Assembly: GCA_905331475.1 (NCBI GenBank) | Contig: CAJNYU010000181.1 | Location: forward strand, 62,001-126,000 | DNA: 64,000 nt | Reading direction: 5' to 3' | Origin: Rotaria socialis | Taxonomy: Eukaryota > Rotifera > Eurotatoria > Philodinida > Philodinidae | Shown: positions 11,608-24,344 of the stretch, in pieces | Layout of the letters: each line of letters begins with the position of its first letter | Position numbering within the stretch: position 1 is the first letter of the stretch | Program-made: the position numbers and the translations under genes | Notes under the pieces: model-generated | Told to the model about the DNA's origin: nothing | Databases searched by the model: none | The model's input: only the letters and a program-made list of their open reading frames with translations

Positions 11608-14600
11608 ATGAACAAATCCGTTAGTGATGCGCCAAATAAGGCAGAAGAAACCTATCAACTCCTTGAACAACTCGACCATATACTTAAACGCCCTGAAACA
11701 TATATTGGCTCAAACAGACCATGTCGCGAAGTAACTATCTCCACTTCTTTATGTTACTTGTACAAAATGCGATTATTTAGGAAATGTGGACTGTTGACGA
11801 ATCAGGAATAGAAGGTCCGAGAATTGTTAAAAAAGAAATAACCTATGTTCCTGGTCTCTACAAAATATTCGATGAAATTCTTGGTAACAAAGAAATAGTT
11901 TGAATTTTGTCTATATATTTTTTGAAAAATTTATTTTATTTAGTTAATGCTGCCGATAATAAACAACGTGATAAAACCATGTCATCCATCGAAGTTGATA
12001 TTAATCAGTACGTAAATGAATACATATTTTTTTGTTATATATTCGTTCATTTCCTCTTTCATAGAGAAAAAGGTGAAATAAAAATTTGTAATGATGGTCG
12101 TGGTATTCCTGTTCGTAAATGGGCACAAGATGAATCTATTTACATTCCAACATTAATATTCGGCAAACTTCTTACATCAGATAATTTTAATGACGATCAA
12201 AAACGAATCACCGGTAAGATAGCTTTAGTAATGTCAAATTCTTTTCGCTACTTACTTTCTTTTTCGAGGTGGTCGAAATGGTTATGGTGCAAAAGTAACA
12301 AATATTTTCAGTAAGAAATTTACCATTGAAACATGTTCGAAAGAATTTAAAAAAATATTCAAACAAGTATGTTAACAATTTTGAATGTTTTCTTTTTAAC
12401 GTAGATAACACAACTTCTTTAGACTTGGACAAATAATATGCGTGATCCACAAGATGCCGTCATTACTAAGGCTGAAGGTTCGAAAGAATTTACTCGTATT
12501 ACATTTGTACCAGATTTAAAACGATTTCAACTGGACACATTAGATGATGATCATGTTGCGTTATTTAAACGTCGTGCTTATGATGTTGCTGTATCTACTG
12601 GTTGTAAAGTAACACTCAATGGTCAACGTATTCAAGTTAAAACCATGAAAGATTATATGTTAATGTATGTTGATGTTGATGAAAAAGAAGTTGTTTATAA
12701 AAAAGTCAATGATCGTTGGGAAATTGGTATTGCTAAAAATGATCATAATAATGGTTTTACACAAGTTAGTTTTGTTAATTCAATTTTAACATCAGAAGGT
12801 GGTAAACATGTTGATTATATAACTGAACAAATTTGTCCTAAACTTGTTGAACAGATAAAGAAGAAAAGTAAAGCTGCTGCTGAAAACCTTAAACCAGCGC
12901 AAGTTAAAAATCATTTATTTCTTTTTGTTAATTGTTTAATTGAAAATCCTGAATTTGAATCTCAAGCAAAAAAACAATTGGCAACTGAAAAAAAGAATTT
13001 CGGTTCAACATGTTTAATAAAGAGCGATGAAAATTTTCTTAAAGATATAGTAAAGAAAACTGGCATCGTTGAGTCTGTTATTAATTGGCTTGAACATCGA
13101 CAAGATGCAAAATTACATAAACAAAGTGGCACTAAAACATCTAAATTAAAGGGTATTCCAAAATTGGATGATGCAAACGATGCTGGTACTAAAAATTCTG
13201 TTAATTGCACTTTAATTGTAACTGAAGGAGACTCAGCTAAAGCATTGGCTGTTGCTGGTCTTGGAGTTATTGGTAAGGAAAACGAAAAAAAAAACGATCA
13301 TTCATTAATTAAGCATATTTTTTTGAATAGGTCGTGACCGTTATGGTGTTTATCCTTTGAAAGGTAAACTTTTAAATGTACGTGAAGCAACAACAAAAAA
13401 AATGACGGAAAATAGTGAAATATCACAATTAGTAAAAATTCTTGGTTTAAATTATGGTGAAAAATATGTAAACAAGAGCGATTTATCAAAATTACGATAT
13501 GGAAAATTGATGATTATGGCTGATCAAGATCAAGATGGAAGTCATATCAAAGGTCTTGTTATTAATTTTATTCATTACAAATGGCCTAACTTGCTTAAAC
13601 ATGATTATATTGAAGTTTTCATTACTCCAATTCTTAAAGTAAGAATTTAATTTTAATTTTATAATACTCCTAAAGACAGTGTTCGTATTCGATATGCATC
13701 CGATATTTCTTTTCCCCTCGTGTACGTTTACTTATTCAGTACAGTGAATGCCTGATTTTCGCCAGTTTTTCTTTTTTCGATTGGTAGCTCGAAAAACATT
13801 CGGGAAGATGTATTTGATATTTGAAGAAGTTGAACTATTTACGTCATATTAAGTACTAACTTGCATACCAAGTAGTTATTGTATCATTCAATATTATATG
13901 AAGTTTTTTTTTGTAAATTGTCACTGTAGTATAGTATGATTATATTGAAAACTGTCAGATGTTGATTGTTATGAATTAATCATGATAGTGACGATAGATA
14001 TGGATTCGTTTTGCTTTCTGATTGATATTGAATGATTGTTAACATTCGCTAAAAGATTAATTTTTTTATTAGGTATCAAAAGGTTCTGAAGTTATTTCAT
14101 TTTATTCAATGCCTGAATTTGAACAATGGCAAGCAGCAACAACAAACTGGCAAAAATGGAAATGCAAATACTACAAAGGTTTTTTTTGTTCAATATTCTG
14201 AACCAGAATAAATTATATATTTTTTTTCCAAAAAAATCATAGGTTTGGGTACATCGACAGCAAAAGAAGCCAAAGAATATTTTTCAAATATGGAACGTCA
14301 TCGTATTTTATTCAAATATGAATCAACGAAAGATGATCTCGCTATACAATTAGCATTTAATAGTGCATTGAGTGATGATCGTAAAGATTGGATTAAATGG
14401 CACACTGAAGATGTTAATCAACGACGTGAACAAAATTTACCTGCTGATTATTTATATCGAATAGATACAAAACAGATTAATTTCAATGACTTCGTTAATA
14501 AAGAACTAGTTCTTTTTTCGAAGTCAAGTACAGAGCGTGCAATTCCAAATGTTATGGTAAATAAATCCAAGACAAATTTGAATTGTACTTGAAAACGATA

Positions 14601-17600
14601 AGATTTTTGTTTAGGATGGTCTTAAACCTGGTCAACGTAAAATTATGTTTGTATGCTTCACTAAAAATATAGTTCGGGAAATCAAAGTAGCACAATTAGG
14701 TGGTAAGGTAGCTGAAAATTCAGCATATCATCACGGTGAACAATCGTTAACAAATACAATTGTTGGTCTCGCACAAAATTTCGTTGGTTCAAATAACATT
14801 AATTTTCTTGTACCGGCTGGTCAATTCGGTACACGTTTACATGGTGGTAGTGATGCTGCTTCAGCTCGTTATATTTTTACTCGACTTAGGTAACAGTTAA
14901 AGAATTACTTCCATAGGTTATTAACTGATAATGTTTATTTTAGTCCACTTGCATTATCGTTGTTCAGTAAAAATGATGAACCATTATTAACATACTTGAA
15001 TGAAGATGGTATGGGTATTGAACCTGAATGGTATTGTCCAATAATTCCAACTGTTCTTGTCAATGGTGCACACGGTGTTGGTACAGGTTATTCAACTGAT
15101 ATACCATCTTATAATCCATTAACATTGAGTAATAATATGAAATATTTTATTCGACAAGAACGTGAAAGACGACGTCAACTTAATAATCCAACAAGTGAAC
15201 CAATAAAATACTCTGATGTTATTACATTAAAAGAATTAATACCATGGTTTAAAAATTTTACTGGCGAAATTAAATTGTTAGATAATGATCGTACACGTGG
15301 TGTTACTAATGGTGTTTGTGCTAAACTTGATGACACAACCTTTGAAATAACAGATCTACCTGTTGGTACATGGACACAAAATTATAAAGAAACCGTACTC
15401 GAAGAAATGCTTCATCCGAAAAAAAATGATAGAGCACCAAGTATTATGGATTATAAAGGTTTGTTTATATTTCTAGTCTAGTAAGACAGTCATATCAACT
15501 TATTACGAAAATATTTGAAATTATTCATTTTTAATATACACTGTTTGTTTTGATTTTTCTAATAGAATATCATACGGATACGACTGTTCGCTTTGTTGTA
15601 AAATTATCAAAAGAACAATTTGCTAAATTTCAAGAAGCTGGCCTTCATAAAAGTTTCCGTTTACAAGATACATTTAAACTAACTAATATGGTACTTTTTG
15701 ATCATAATGGTATTTTACGTCGTTATAAAACCGCTGAAGAAATTGCTGCAGAGTTCTTTATGGTTCGTCTTCAAATGTATGATAAACGAAAAGAATATAT
15801 GGTTGGTACATTGAAATCACAATGTTCAAAATTAGATAATGTAGCAAGATTCATTAAAGAAAAAATTGAAAATGTTATTAGCGTTGAAAATAAGAAAATC
15901 AGTGCTGTTATTGATATGCTTGTTGAACGAAAATATGCTCGAGATCCAGAAAGAGTTTGGCGTGAAGAAGCAAGAAAAAAAGTAAGAAATAATTTATTAT
16001 TTAAGCTTAAAAATGTATGAAATTTTTTTGCTTTCAGTTTGCTATTGAACTTGCTACACATGCTGTTCATGAAGATACAGATCAATTAGGAGATTTACAA
16101 CAAAAACAAGAGGATGAAGACAACGATGATTTAGACGACGATGATACTACTAAAAGTAAAAAGCCGAAAGCAACAACATCAACACATCAAGTTGATACAA
16201 GTTATTATGATTATTTAATAAATATGTCTCTACGTAATTTAACAAAAGAACGTCGAGATGATATCCTTAAAGAACAAAAAGAAAAACATGCTAAACTTGA
16301 TGCTTTAGAAAAAAAATCTCCTGAAGACTTATACGAAGATGATATTTTAAATTTTGAAGCTGAATATCGAAAAGTATAGTTTAATTTTCTATTCAATTAT
16401 ATAAAAAGATTTATACGTTTTTTGAATTTTAGACAATGGAAAAAGAACGTGTTGATGAAATGTCTGGAGTTGCACATCCTACAACAAAGAAAGCAGGTGG
16501 TGACAACAAAGCTCGTAAACGACAAACAACGAAACCACAGCGTGCTGAAACAAGACCAGCTCCAAACGGTCAACGTATAGCACCAGTTATTGATCCTGCA
16601 TTAGTGAAAAAAGCCAATGAAGAAATTCTCAAACGTAGTAAAGTACGTTATTTCATATTTGGTTTTTTTTTTTTGAATGTAAAGTTTTCATTTTTCTAGG
16701 AAGAAAAGACTGTTGAAGATAAAAAATCCATTATCGAATATCTTACTAAGGAAGGTGTTTCAGCAGAAGATATAACTTCCATTATGCAAACACGTTGTAG
16801 AGAAAAGAAGAAGATTGGCGGTGTTACAGGTTAGAATTTTTAGTTCAATTCAATGTTCTTATATTTTTAAATCCGGTTCATTTTTTTCTTCTAATATTCT
16901 TTTATGTAGAAAAGAAAGCAAGTGAAAGCAAAGAGAAAAAATTAAATGGTACCATTGATGAAAATAATGAGAATAGTAATGCATCAATGATGTCTGTTGA
17001 TGGTCATGATAATTCAGGTGTAGTTAAAGAAGAAGTATCACCAAAACGAAATGCAAAGCGTACAGCAAAAGAAAAAGTTACAAAATATGATGCAGATAAT
17101 GATGTTGATGAAGAAGATGAAAGTTTTATACGTGGAATGCAATCTGATGATAATGAATCCGATTATATGGGTAGTGATTCAGAGACCGAAAAAAAACTTA
17201 AAAAAGCAATTACTAAACCAAAACAGATTCGAAAGCCTAAATCAGGTAGTTTTGTATTTTATTCAACAGAAAAATGATTATATATTTCTGTTTGTTGTTA
17301 TATTTTAAGCTACATCTAATAATGCATCAACTCCCATTAAGAAGAAGGTATGTCATATCAAGTCTTGATTGATATATACAATGCAATAACATTCTTATTT
17401 TGTAGGCAACTGCTAAGAAAAACTCATTAGATGTTTCGACGGATGACAATCAAAAGAATGATGAATCATCACCAAAGAAGAAAACAGATAAACCGAAAAA
17501 GCCTACAGTATGTTAACATTGCTAGTGTGATTGGATTTTTGTTTTTCGTATGCATTAATCTTAATTGAAATATTTCAGGTTAAAAAAGAGTCAGATGCAA

Positions 17601-17918
17601 CGAAAAAAAAAGAAACTATCAAAAAAGAACCCAAAAAGGCAGTCAAAAGACCTAAACCATCTGTAAGTATAGAAAATAATTAATAAGAAAATATCGAGTA
17701 TAAACTTCATGCTATTTATAGGATAGTGATGAAGAGGATATTCCGATTTTATCGAATACACCAACACCGACAAAAAAAGTAAAATATGATCATTAGTTTT
17801 TTATTTCAATTTGAATGTTTTTCTTTTTGTTTAGTCCCGTACGCAACGTACAGTCGCTGCTAAAAAAAGTTATCATATCTCCGATGATGAAGATATGGAT
17901 GATGAAGATTATGAATAA
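11608..17918 (+). CDS. TOP2: DNA topoisomerase II (type IIA), 21 exons
   Basis: Passes one duplex through a transient double-strand break in another, using ATP. It acts in the nucleus in chromosome segregation and transcription. Exons chain without a phase error to 1565 aa, close to human TOP2A/B. The ATPase domain has VNAADNKQRD, NDGRGIP and TGGRNGYGAK. The TOPRIM domain has EGDSAK at the end of exon 12423-13272 and DQDQDGSHIKG in exon 13331-13638. The breakage-reunion domain has PGQRK, then ARYIFTRL with the catalytic tyrosine near residue 790 in exon 14615-14889. EYHTDTTVRFVV opens exon 15566-15981. The C-terminal region is Lys/Glu/Asp-rich and split into many short exons, ending DDEDYE. 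The start ATG at 11608 precedes YQLLEQLDHILKRPETYIGS, the family N terminus. Introns are mostly 50-90 nt, with one of 434 nt after 13638. Single TOP2 in this window; vertebrate A/B paralogy does not apply. Confidence 0.97.
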
Positions 17919-18068
17919 TTTCTCGTTTTACTTTTATATATGTATATATAGATATATATGTATATAAAATCACACCGTAGATGGATTATTTTTTGTTGTA
18001 AGACAACGAAATCGTTTATTCATTTGAATGTATTTTTGTTTGTTTGTGGCATTAATTTTGCGTAGTTA

Positions 18069-18074
18069 AATAAA
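18069..18074 (+). terminator. Polyadenylation signal of TOP2
   Basis: AATAAA about 150 nt after the TOP2 stop, the first such hexamer in the 3' flank. The convergent K+ channel gene ends about 260 nt further on. Confidence 0.5.
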
Positions 18075-18331
18075 ATGGAAATGTCTGTTTGTAATTCTAT
18101 TTTCTTTCTCAATGATTATGAAAACAAAATAAAAATGTGTTTTTTTTCCATTGTATGAGATTAGAACATATCAGTGAAACGAGAAAAAAAACGAACAAGA
18201 AAAAAAACCAAAATTAGAGCAAAAAAAGACAAATTTCGTTTTTTTGAACAAAGTGAAATCAGGCACAGAAAAAAATAGAAATCAATGACACTTTTTCCTT
18301 TGTTTTTTTTTTTCTGTCAACAAATATATCA

Positions 18332-20258
18332 TCACACAGAAGATCGTTTGACATCGAGTCGATATGGAGTCAACTCAATATCTTGTCGAAAACGAGAAAG
18401 CATTGTTTGTAGTCTCGTTTGAGATAGAATATTCTCAGTATTGTTAGTATTATTCACACTTGTTGCTTGCTCATATGTTGGTTTTAATGAATTAGTGGAT
18501 GCGGATGTATGTATAGGAGGACGAGACATCGATGAATTAGAAAACGGGGGTGGCCAACTCATCACAGGAGAATCATCGATAGATGATTTAACTCCAAGTG
18601 CCGATGTCGTTGTTATCATTGGCGATAATGCTGTTGATGTTTGCAAATGATAATCAGTATTGGACGGTTTCGTCGTTGAAAACGTTCGTCGAACTACAAT
18701 TGAATCTAAACGTTGCATTGGTACAAGATGCGCTATTTTCCCAGGCATACGGCGAACTGTAAATTTTTTACGCTCTTTCTTTTGACGTTTCAAACATGAA
18801 AAGCAATGACATGGCTCTGATTCGGATGGTGTTAATTCAGTTGATAAATATTCGAATTGTTCAGAAGATGGATAAGGAATGAGAGTACCTAGGATAAATC
18901 ATTACAATAATATAAATATGTTCTTTTAAATACTATCATTTAAATTTCTTTTACCATTTGGACTAATTAAATCACTATCAAATCGAAGGGAATTACGTGC
19001 TACTGCTGATTGAATTTCTTCACGACGTTCATCCTCAGTATTCATTGTTAAAAATCTTAGAACAAGTAAATTCATGGATGAGGCAACAACAGTTAAACCA
19101 AAGAGAATAAATGTCATGGCTAGAACAACGTAAAAAATATTGGTATTCAATGCTTCATTCGTTTGTAAAGCAACGAAATCGCCAAAGCCTGTTAAAAGTA
19201 ACAAGAGTATTTCTATTATTTTTTGAGGAAAAAATTAATTAGAATAAACTTTACCTATAGTTGTTAGGGTTATAAAACAATAATATACACAATCAAAATA
19301 GTCCCATGATTCATAATGACTAAACATTGCGGCACCACCTGTAACAACTCCAACAGCTAGTGCAGTACCAACAATAACAAGTTCAGTTTGAGTAGTTTCA
19401 AAGTGACGTAATTTAATACATTTTTTTATTGTTTTAATACACCAGCTAGCAAAATTATTTAGACGCTCACCGACAGATTGAAACATAACAAGACAAAGTG
19501 GAATGCCAATAACGGCATATAACATACAAAATGATTTGCCCCATACTGAATAAAATAATAGAAAAATAACAATAAATAACAACTGAATATTTAACTCACT
19601 TGTTGTCGGACAAGAATGACCGTAGCCTAGAATAGAAAAGAAAACATATGATAAAATTCGAGCGATTACTTAAATATCTAAACATGTTAATTTTTTTATT
19701 GTTGTAACTGTTCCTAATCCACATAAGTATACTTACGTTTTCAAGTATTTCAAGAGAGACAAGAAAAAAATCTTACAGTTTTTATTTTTAGTTAAAATCG
19801 CAAATAAATAGCACATATAGCAAAATTATAACTTCGAAAAGTAATTTTATAACCGAACTGACAAATCACAATAAAAAAAAACAACATATTTTGATTAGAA
19901 CTTTATTATCACGATGTAAACAAAATTATGTTAAATCTGTGTTTTCAATAATATCAAAACATTGGAAAAATGCTAATTTATTTATACTTTATAGAATTAC
20001 CTTAAGTTTTGTTAGTTTTCAAGAAAAGATATCGACAATAAGTGATGATGTGCTTTTTGTGTATGTAAAGAAATGTAACCTGTTCAACTGATATTTATTT
20101 TTATGATTTCAAATTTTAGCCCAGTCTTTTTTTAAACACAACATACAACAATGGTGTTTATTAAAGAATATTTTAAAGACATGAATATTTCATGTCACGA
20201 GCCTATTCGCAAAGAATCTGATGTTTACTTAAGTAAATATTATGTTAGTGTTGTAATA

Positions 20259-20296
<38 letters not shown>

Positions 20297-21591
20297 CATA
20301 TTTATTTATTCTATTGGTTTCTCTCTTTGCATACTGAAAACATTTGTCTTGTATTAAAAATATTGTCATCCCTTTTCATATTGACAGTTATCCAGTTGAA
20401 TACAAGAACTAATAGTACACAGCTGTTAATTATCTACGGACACGTTTAAATATAGACAAGCATGATAATAATAATAGTAATTCAATGGACAGAAGAATGA
20501 TTTGCGTCTCATCTTCAGATCATTACCTCGACATGTATAGCATAGTATATACTTATGTGTGTATATACACGAAATAATACTGTTTCATTGACGTCATTGG
20601 TAAGACTAACATTCTATCAGCATGATTTTGACAAGCATCTTTCTCCCTCTCCCTCTCTTGTTCTGCCAACGAGCAAATAGATTTGTGTGACAGGACGCAC
20701 TCAACAGAGTCTAATGACTCGAACGTCATCAGTAGCAATGGGATCTAGTCTCTGCTCTCGTCTTCCCTTTGGCGGAAAAAAAGAATGAGATTCGTGCACG
20801 CGTGCACAACGAAGATTAGCAAACATCGTTCAAGTTGCACCCATCCAAACTTCTTCTCTCCTTCCTTTTTGTCTTCCAAACCAGAAAAATACCACAATCA
20901 ATTGTAACTAGCAACTCACAGTAGGAGTGCATCAAAACAATTGGAAAACAGCTCTATAGACGTCAAATAAGAATCGAGGCCAAACTCGATACATACTATA
21001 ATCGTTTTTTTTTGTGTTTCTAAAACAATGAAAAAACGAGAAAGAAAGAAAAACTATGTGATGAGTTTTTTCCTCTCTCAAACAAACACATTCCTGACGT
21101 ATGAATATGTAACTGAATTTTTTAATCAGTAAATAGAAAAATCCGATGAAATTGCGAGTCGTCTTAATTGACACGCAATGTATGACTTTTCTTGTCACTT
21201 TTTCTTTAGTCTCGTCGGAAATTTAGATAAATATACCGAAAAAAAAACCATCACAAAAATTATCTGTATCAAGACAAAAACAGATTTAAAATACTTAAGA
21301 TATAATTTAGAGATATAAAAACATTATTGAATTGCTTTTCTCACCTATAGTTGTAATGACAGTAAGCGAAAAATAGAATGCTCCAGGAAATTTCCATTGT
21401 GCGCCGGCTTTATGTGGCTGATATTTAATAACAATGTCTTCAAGTTCAATATATTCACTATGAGATATATTGTATGAAAGGAGCATGCTCGCTTCGGCCG
21501 TTTGATATTGTTTGCGCAAGAAATCTTCTGTATTTGATTCGAGCGCGTCAAATATGGCGGCACCAACCAGCAGATAGCTAAATGCAAAATA

Positions 21592-21623
<32 letters not shown>

Positions 21624-21714
21624 ACATGTATATAGATAAATTATTTTTATTTTTATCAGCATACCTGAACGTCGAAACAATGAGTGTTAAGGTACGAACG
21701 TTCTGCTTTTTCAT
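18332..21714 (-). CDS. KCNK3: TASK-like two-pore-domain potassium channel
   Basis: Background K+ leak channel of the plasma membrane. Six exons (21665-21714, 21345-21577, 19600-19626, 19255-19545, 18955-19188, 18332-18888) total 1392 nt, giving 463 aa with no phase error. It starts MKKQNVRTLTLIVSTFSYLL, nearly the TASK-1 N terminus, then GAAIFDALE. PHKAGAQW precedes pore 1, TTIGYGHS, which keeps the histidine that senses external pH in TASK channels. GIPLCLVMFQSVGERLN follows; pore 2 is TTIGFGDFVALQ. The last helix is followed by FLTMNTEDERREE. The very end, VKRSSV, fits the C-terminal 14-3-3 binding signal of TASK-1/3. Both pore loops carry an intron exactly in the filter glycine codon. A 1.7-kb intron follows exon 2. 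Kcnk3, kcnk9 and kcnk15 cannot be told apart for an invertebrate. Confidence 0.95.
20261..20291. repeat. (TA)n microsatellite
   Basis: Alternating TA run within the large intron of the K+ channel gene, length-unstable by nature. Confidence 0.85.
21599..21621. repeat. (TA)n microsatellite
   Basis: TA run in the short first intron of the K+ channel gene, about 20 nt upstream of the acceptor at 21578. Confidence 0.85.
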
Positions 21715-22609
21715 ACTCGCGTCATCAACGCACTGACTCTGCCAGCATTAAATTTCCGGCAAGACTGTGCATATGATATTGTGTTTTTTTTGTCTTTGAT
21801 CACCGGGCTAACTTGTTCTTTTAAATCTTTTGTATTTCTGCTGTTGTTCTATTATGTGTGATGAACACGACAGAAACCTAAAAATATTCTTTTGTTATCG
21901 TTGCTGGATGCGAATGGATGGATCAATGTCAACAATCGAGTTCAACAACGACAAGAATAAGTATAATGTACATCTGTTTGAGTTAATAGTATAGGATGAC
22001 GATCACAAACGGTGGTGGTAGCCTTAGTCTTGTTGGAATGATTACAGAGAAAGAAGAAAAAGAAAAAAAAGCAGAAGAAGAAATAACAACACACATTATA
22101 TACGACAACAAGTTGCAGCAATACGAGTAGGGAATCGGCGTTGAGACTATGGCCAATGTCGATGAGATGTATTGACATGAGTTCTTATCGATAGAATCTG
22201 TAACGCATGATAGAAAAAGAAAGAAAGCTAAATGATATTCGATAGATAATGTGGCACTTTAATAGTTTATATATTTATTTTTATCTGTATGTTTGCATGA
22301 ATATCATCTATAGCTGAATGTGTATATGTTTGGGTGTTCAAAATATGGGTGACAGTAGTAGAAAAAAAGTCAGCCAAAATGAGACAGAGCAGAATAACGA
22401 CCATTTGGGGAGAGTGGAGAAAGAACGAAGGATCTGACACGCGTACACATATATGAAGCGAGGACGAGCAGTCGTCTGTTTTCTTTTCTTTGTTTTTTGG
22501 AAATAGTGCCGAACCGGCCAAAAAAAAGAAGCAGCAACAATGCGCAGAAACCTCCATCATCCTTTTTTTTCCTATTCTTCTTCTATTTTTCGCCTAGCTT
22601 TCTTCCCCG

Positions 22610-22633
22610 TCTCTCTCTCTCTCTCTCTCTCTC
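22610..22633. repeat. (CT)n microsatellite
   Basis: Uninterrupted CT dinucleotide run; reads as (GA)n on the K+ channel strand, about 0.9 kb upstream of that gene's ATG, so it could be a promoter element. Confidence 0.85.
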
Positions 22634-24302
22634 ATCTTTCCTTCGTGTCGTTTCCATCATTTTTTAGATAGGCAGCGCGCAGTAAGGAACAGAAGAATGA
22701 TGATGGTGATGGCGACAACAACAACAACAACAACGTTGTCGATGACAAAAAGACGACGCTACAGTAATGATGATTATGATGATGACAATGATACAAAGAG
22801 CATCCCCAACTCTACAAGAGCGATAGCATGCTGATTTGCAAAAGCGAGTATATAGGCCAGCTCGCTCGTTCTGCACGATAAGAAACAGAGGCGCCGATGA
22901 TGATTTTCAGATCACTTGCTTTTTTTGTTCTATTTTATTGTGTCCTCTCTATGTTCTATGTATGTATGCGTCTATGTAGTAAATTTGCAAACGACCGAAC
23001 GCAAGCATGCGAGGAAGCACATCAACAAACGCTTGCGGACATTCTAATTTATTCAATTCCTTTCTTATACTACATAACTGTTGCTTATTCTTTCTGTCAA
23101 ACGAAGCACATACAAGCTGGTGAAGAACAAGACGAAAAAGATCCTCGTGCCAAATACAGAATTGCAATAAACCTCGATGTCGATAGAGCGGTGGGGATGA
23201 GGATGGATGGATAGATAGAGAGATAGAGGGATAGATAGTTGGATAGAGCTTCGAGCGGACGCTCATTCTCGCGTTAAACGATTTTCAAGAGAGGAAACAA
23301 GCTTACATAGACGGTAGATACTTGAAGATCATCTACTAATACACATCAGTTTTCTTCTTCCTTTTTTCTTGGTTCTCATAGTCCTTACATACTACAAGAT
23401 GCAGCTGTTGCGATTTGATGTCGTCTAAACATTATTATCCTTCTTTTTATGCACATCAACAGCTTTCAAATAAATGACGTCATTCTTACCTCCTGTATAC
23501 ATTAATCAATACTGTTTGAAATAGACATAAATTTTTCAAAATCAAACCATCTTACATTATTTAATAGTATTATTCAGTAAATGGAAAAAATTACACGTCA
23601 GATACTATAGAGTATTTTTGTCACTACTATGGTGCTTATGTGCATGAAAATCAATTAGATTTTTCTATAGAGAGTGTAAAACAAGTTTTGATTTCCTCAA
23701 GCGATGTGTTTTTCACGTGAGCTTTTCCTGGCAACGACTAATACACGTAGTATATACCAACAATGTATTTATATTTAATGTATTGCAGAATTATAATTTT
23801 ATAAATATATTTGTTATAAAATCAGAAGAACTATGAAAATTGTAAAATTTTTCGAAATATTTCTTCCAATCGATTGTATATTTAATCAATAATTTCAACG
23901 AGAAAACAATGATCAGAAGAAATCTTACAAGTCGAACTTCTTTAATAGAAAGAAGAACAAGTTTAGACATAAATATTTTGTACGTTTATTTTTTACTTAT
24001 GCGCTGATGCATGCCATCGATATCTGCTCCTATATTATGGTGAATGTGATAACTTACCAGTATAGATTATTATTATTTGTGATTTCTACGAGTTAAAATT
24101 CTGTAGAAGTCAGTTTTAGTTCATTTCTAAAGCTCGACTTTACTTTAACTTAGAAAATTTGTCATTTCCCGTCGATTAATTCTGCCATTTAAAAAAAGTA
24201 TATTATTTCACTGTTTAAATAATGTTCTATTAGAATATTTTGTTACTTGCAAACGTTCATTGTATCAAAGCAAGAAAGGTTTTGAAATTTCTTTTACTAC
24301 AC

Positions 24303-24344
24303 ATAATAATAATAACAATAATAATAATAATAATAATAATAATA
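24303..24344. repeat. (AAT)n microsatellite
   Basis: Trinucleotide AAT repeat with one interruption, in intergenic DNA. No gene association evident. Confidence 0.85.

Noticed and set aside
22897-23214. 105-codon frame with a signal-peptide-like start
   Set aside because: It lies in simple-sequence-rich intergenic DNA, overlaps an equally long opposite frame made of GATA-type repeats, and has no homologous feature.
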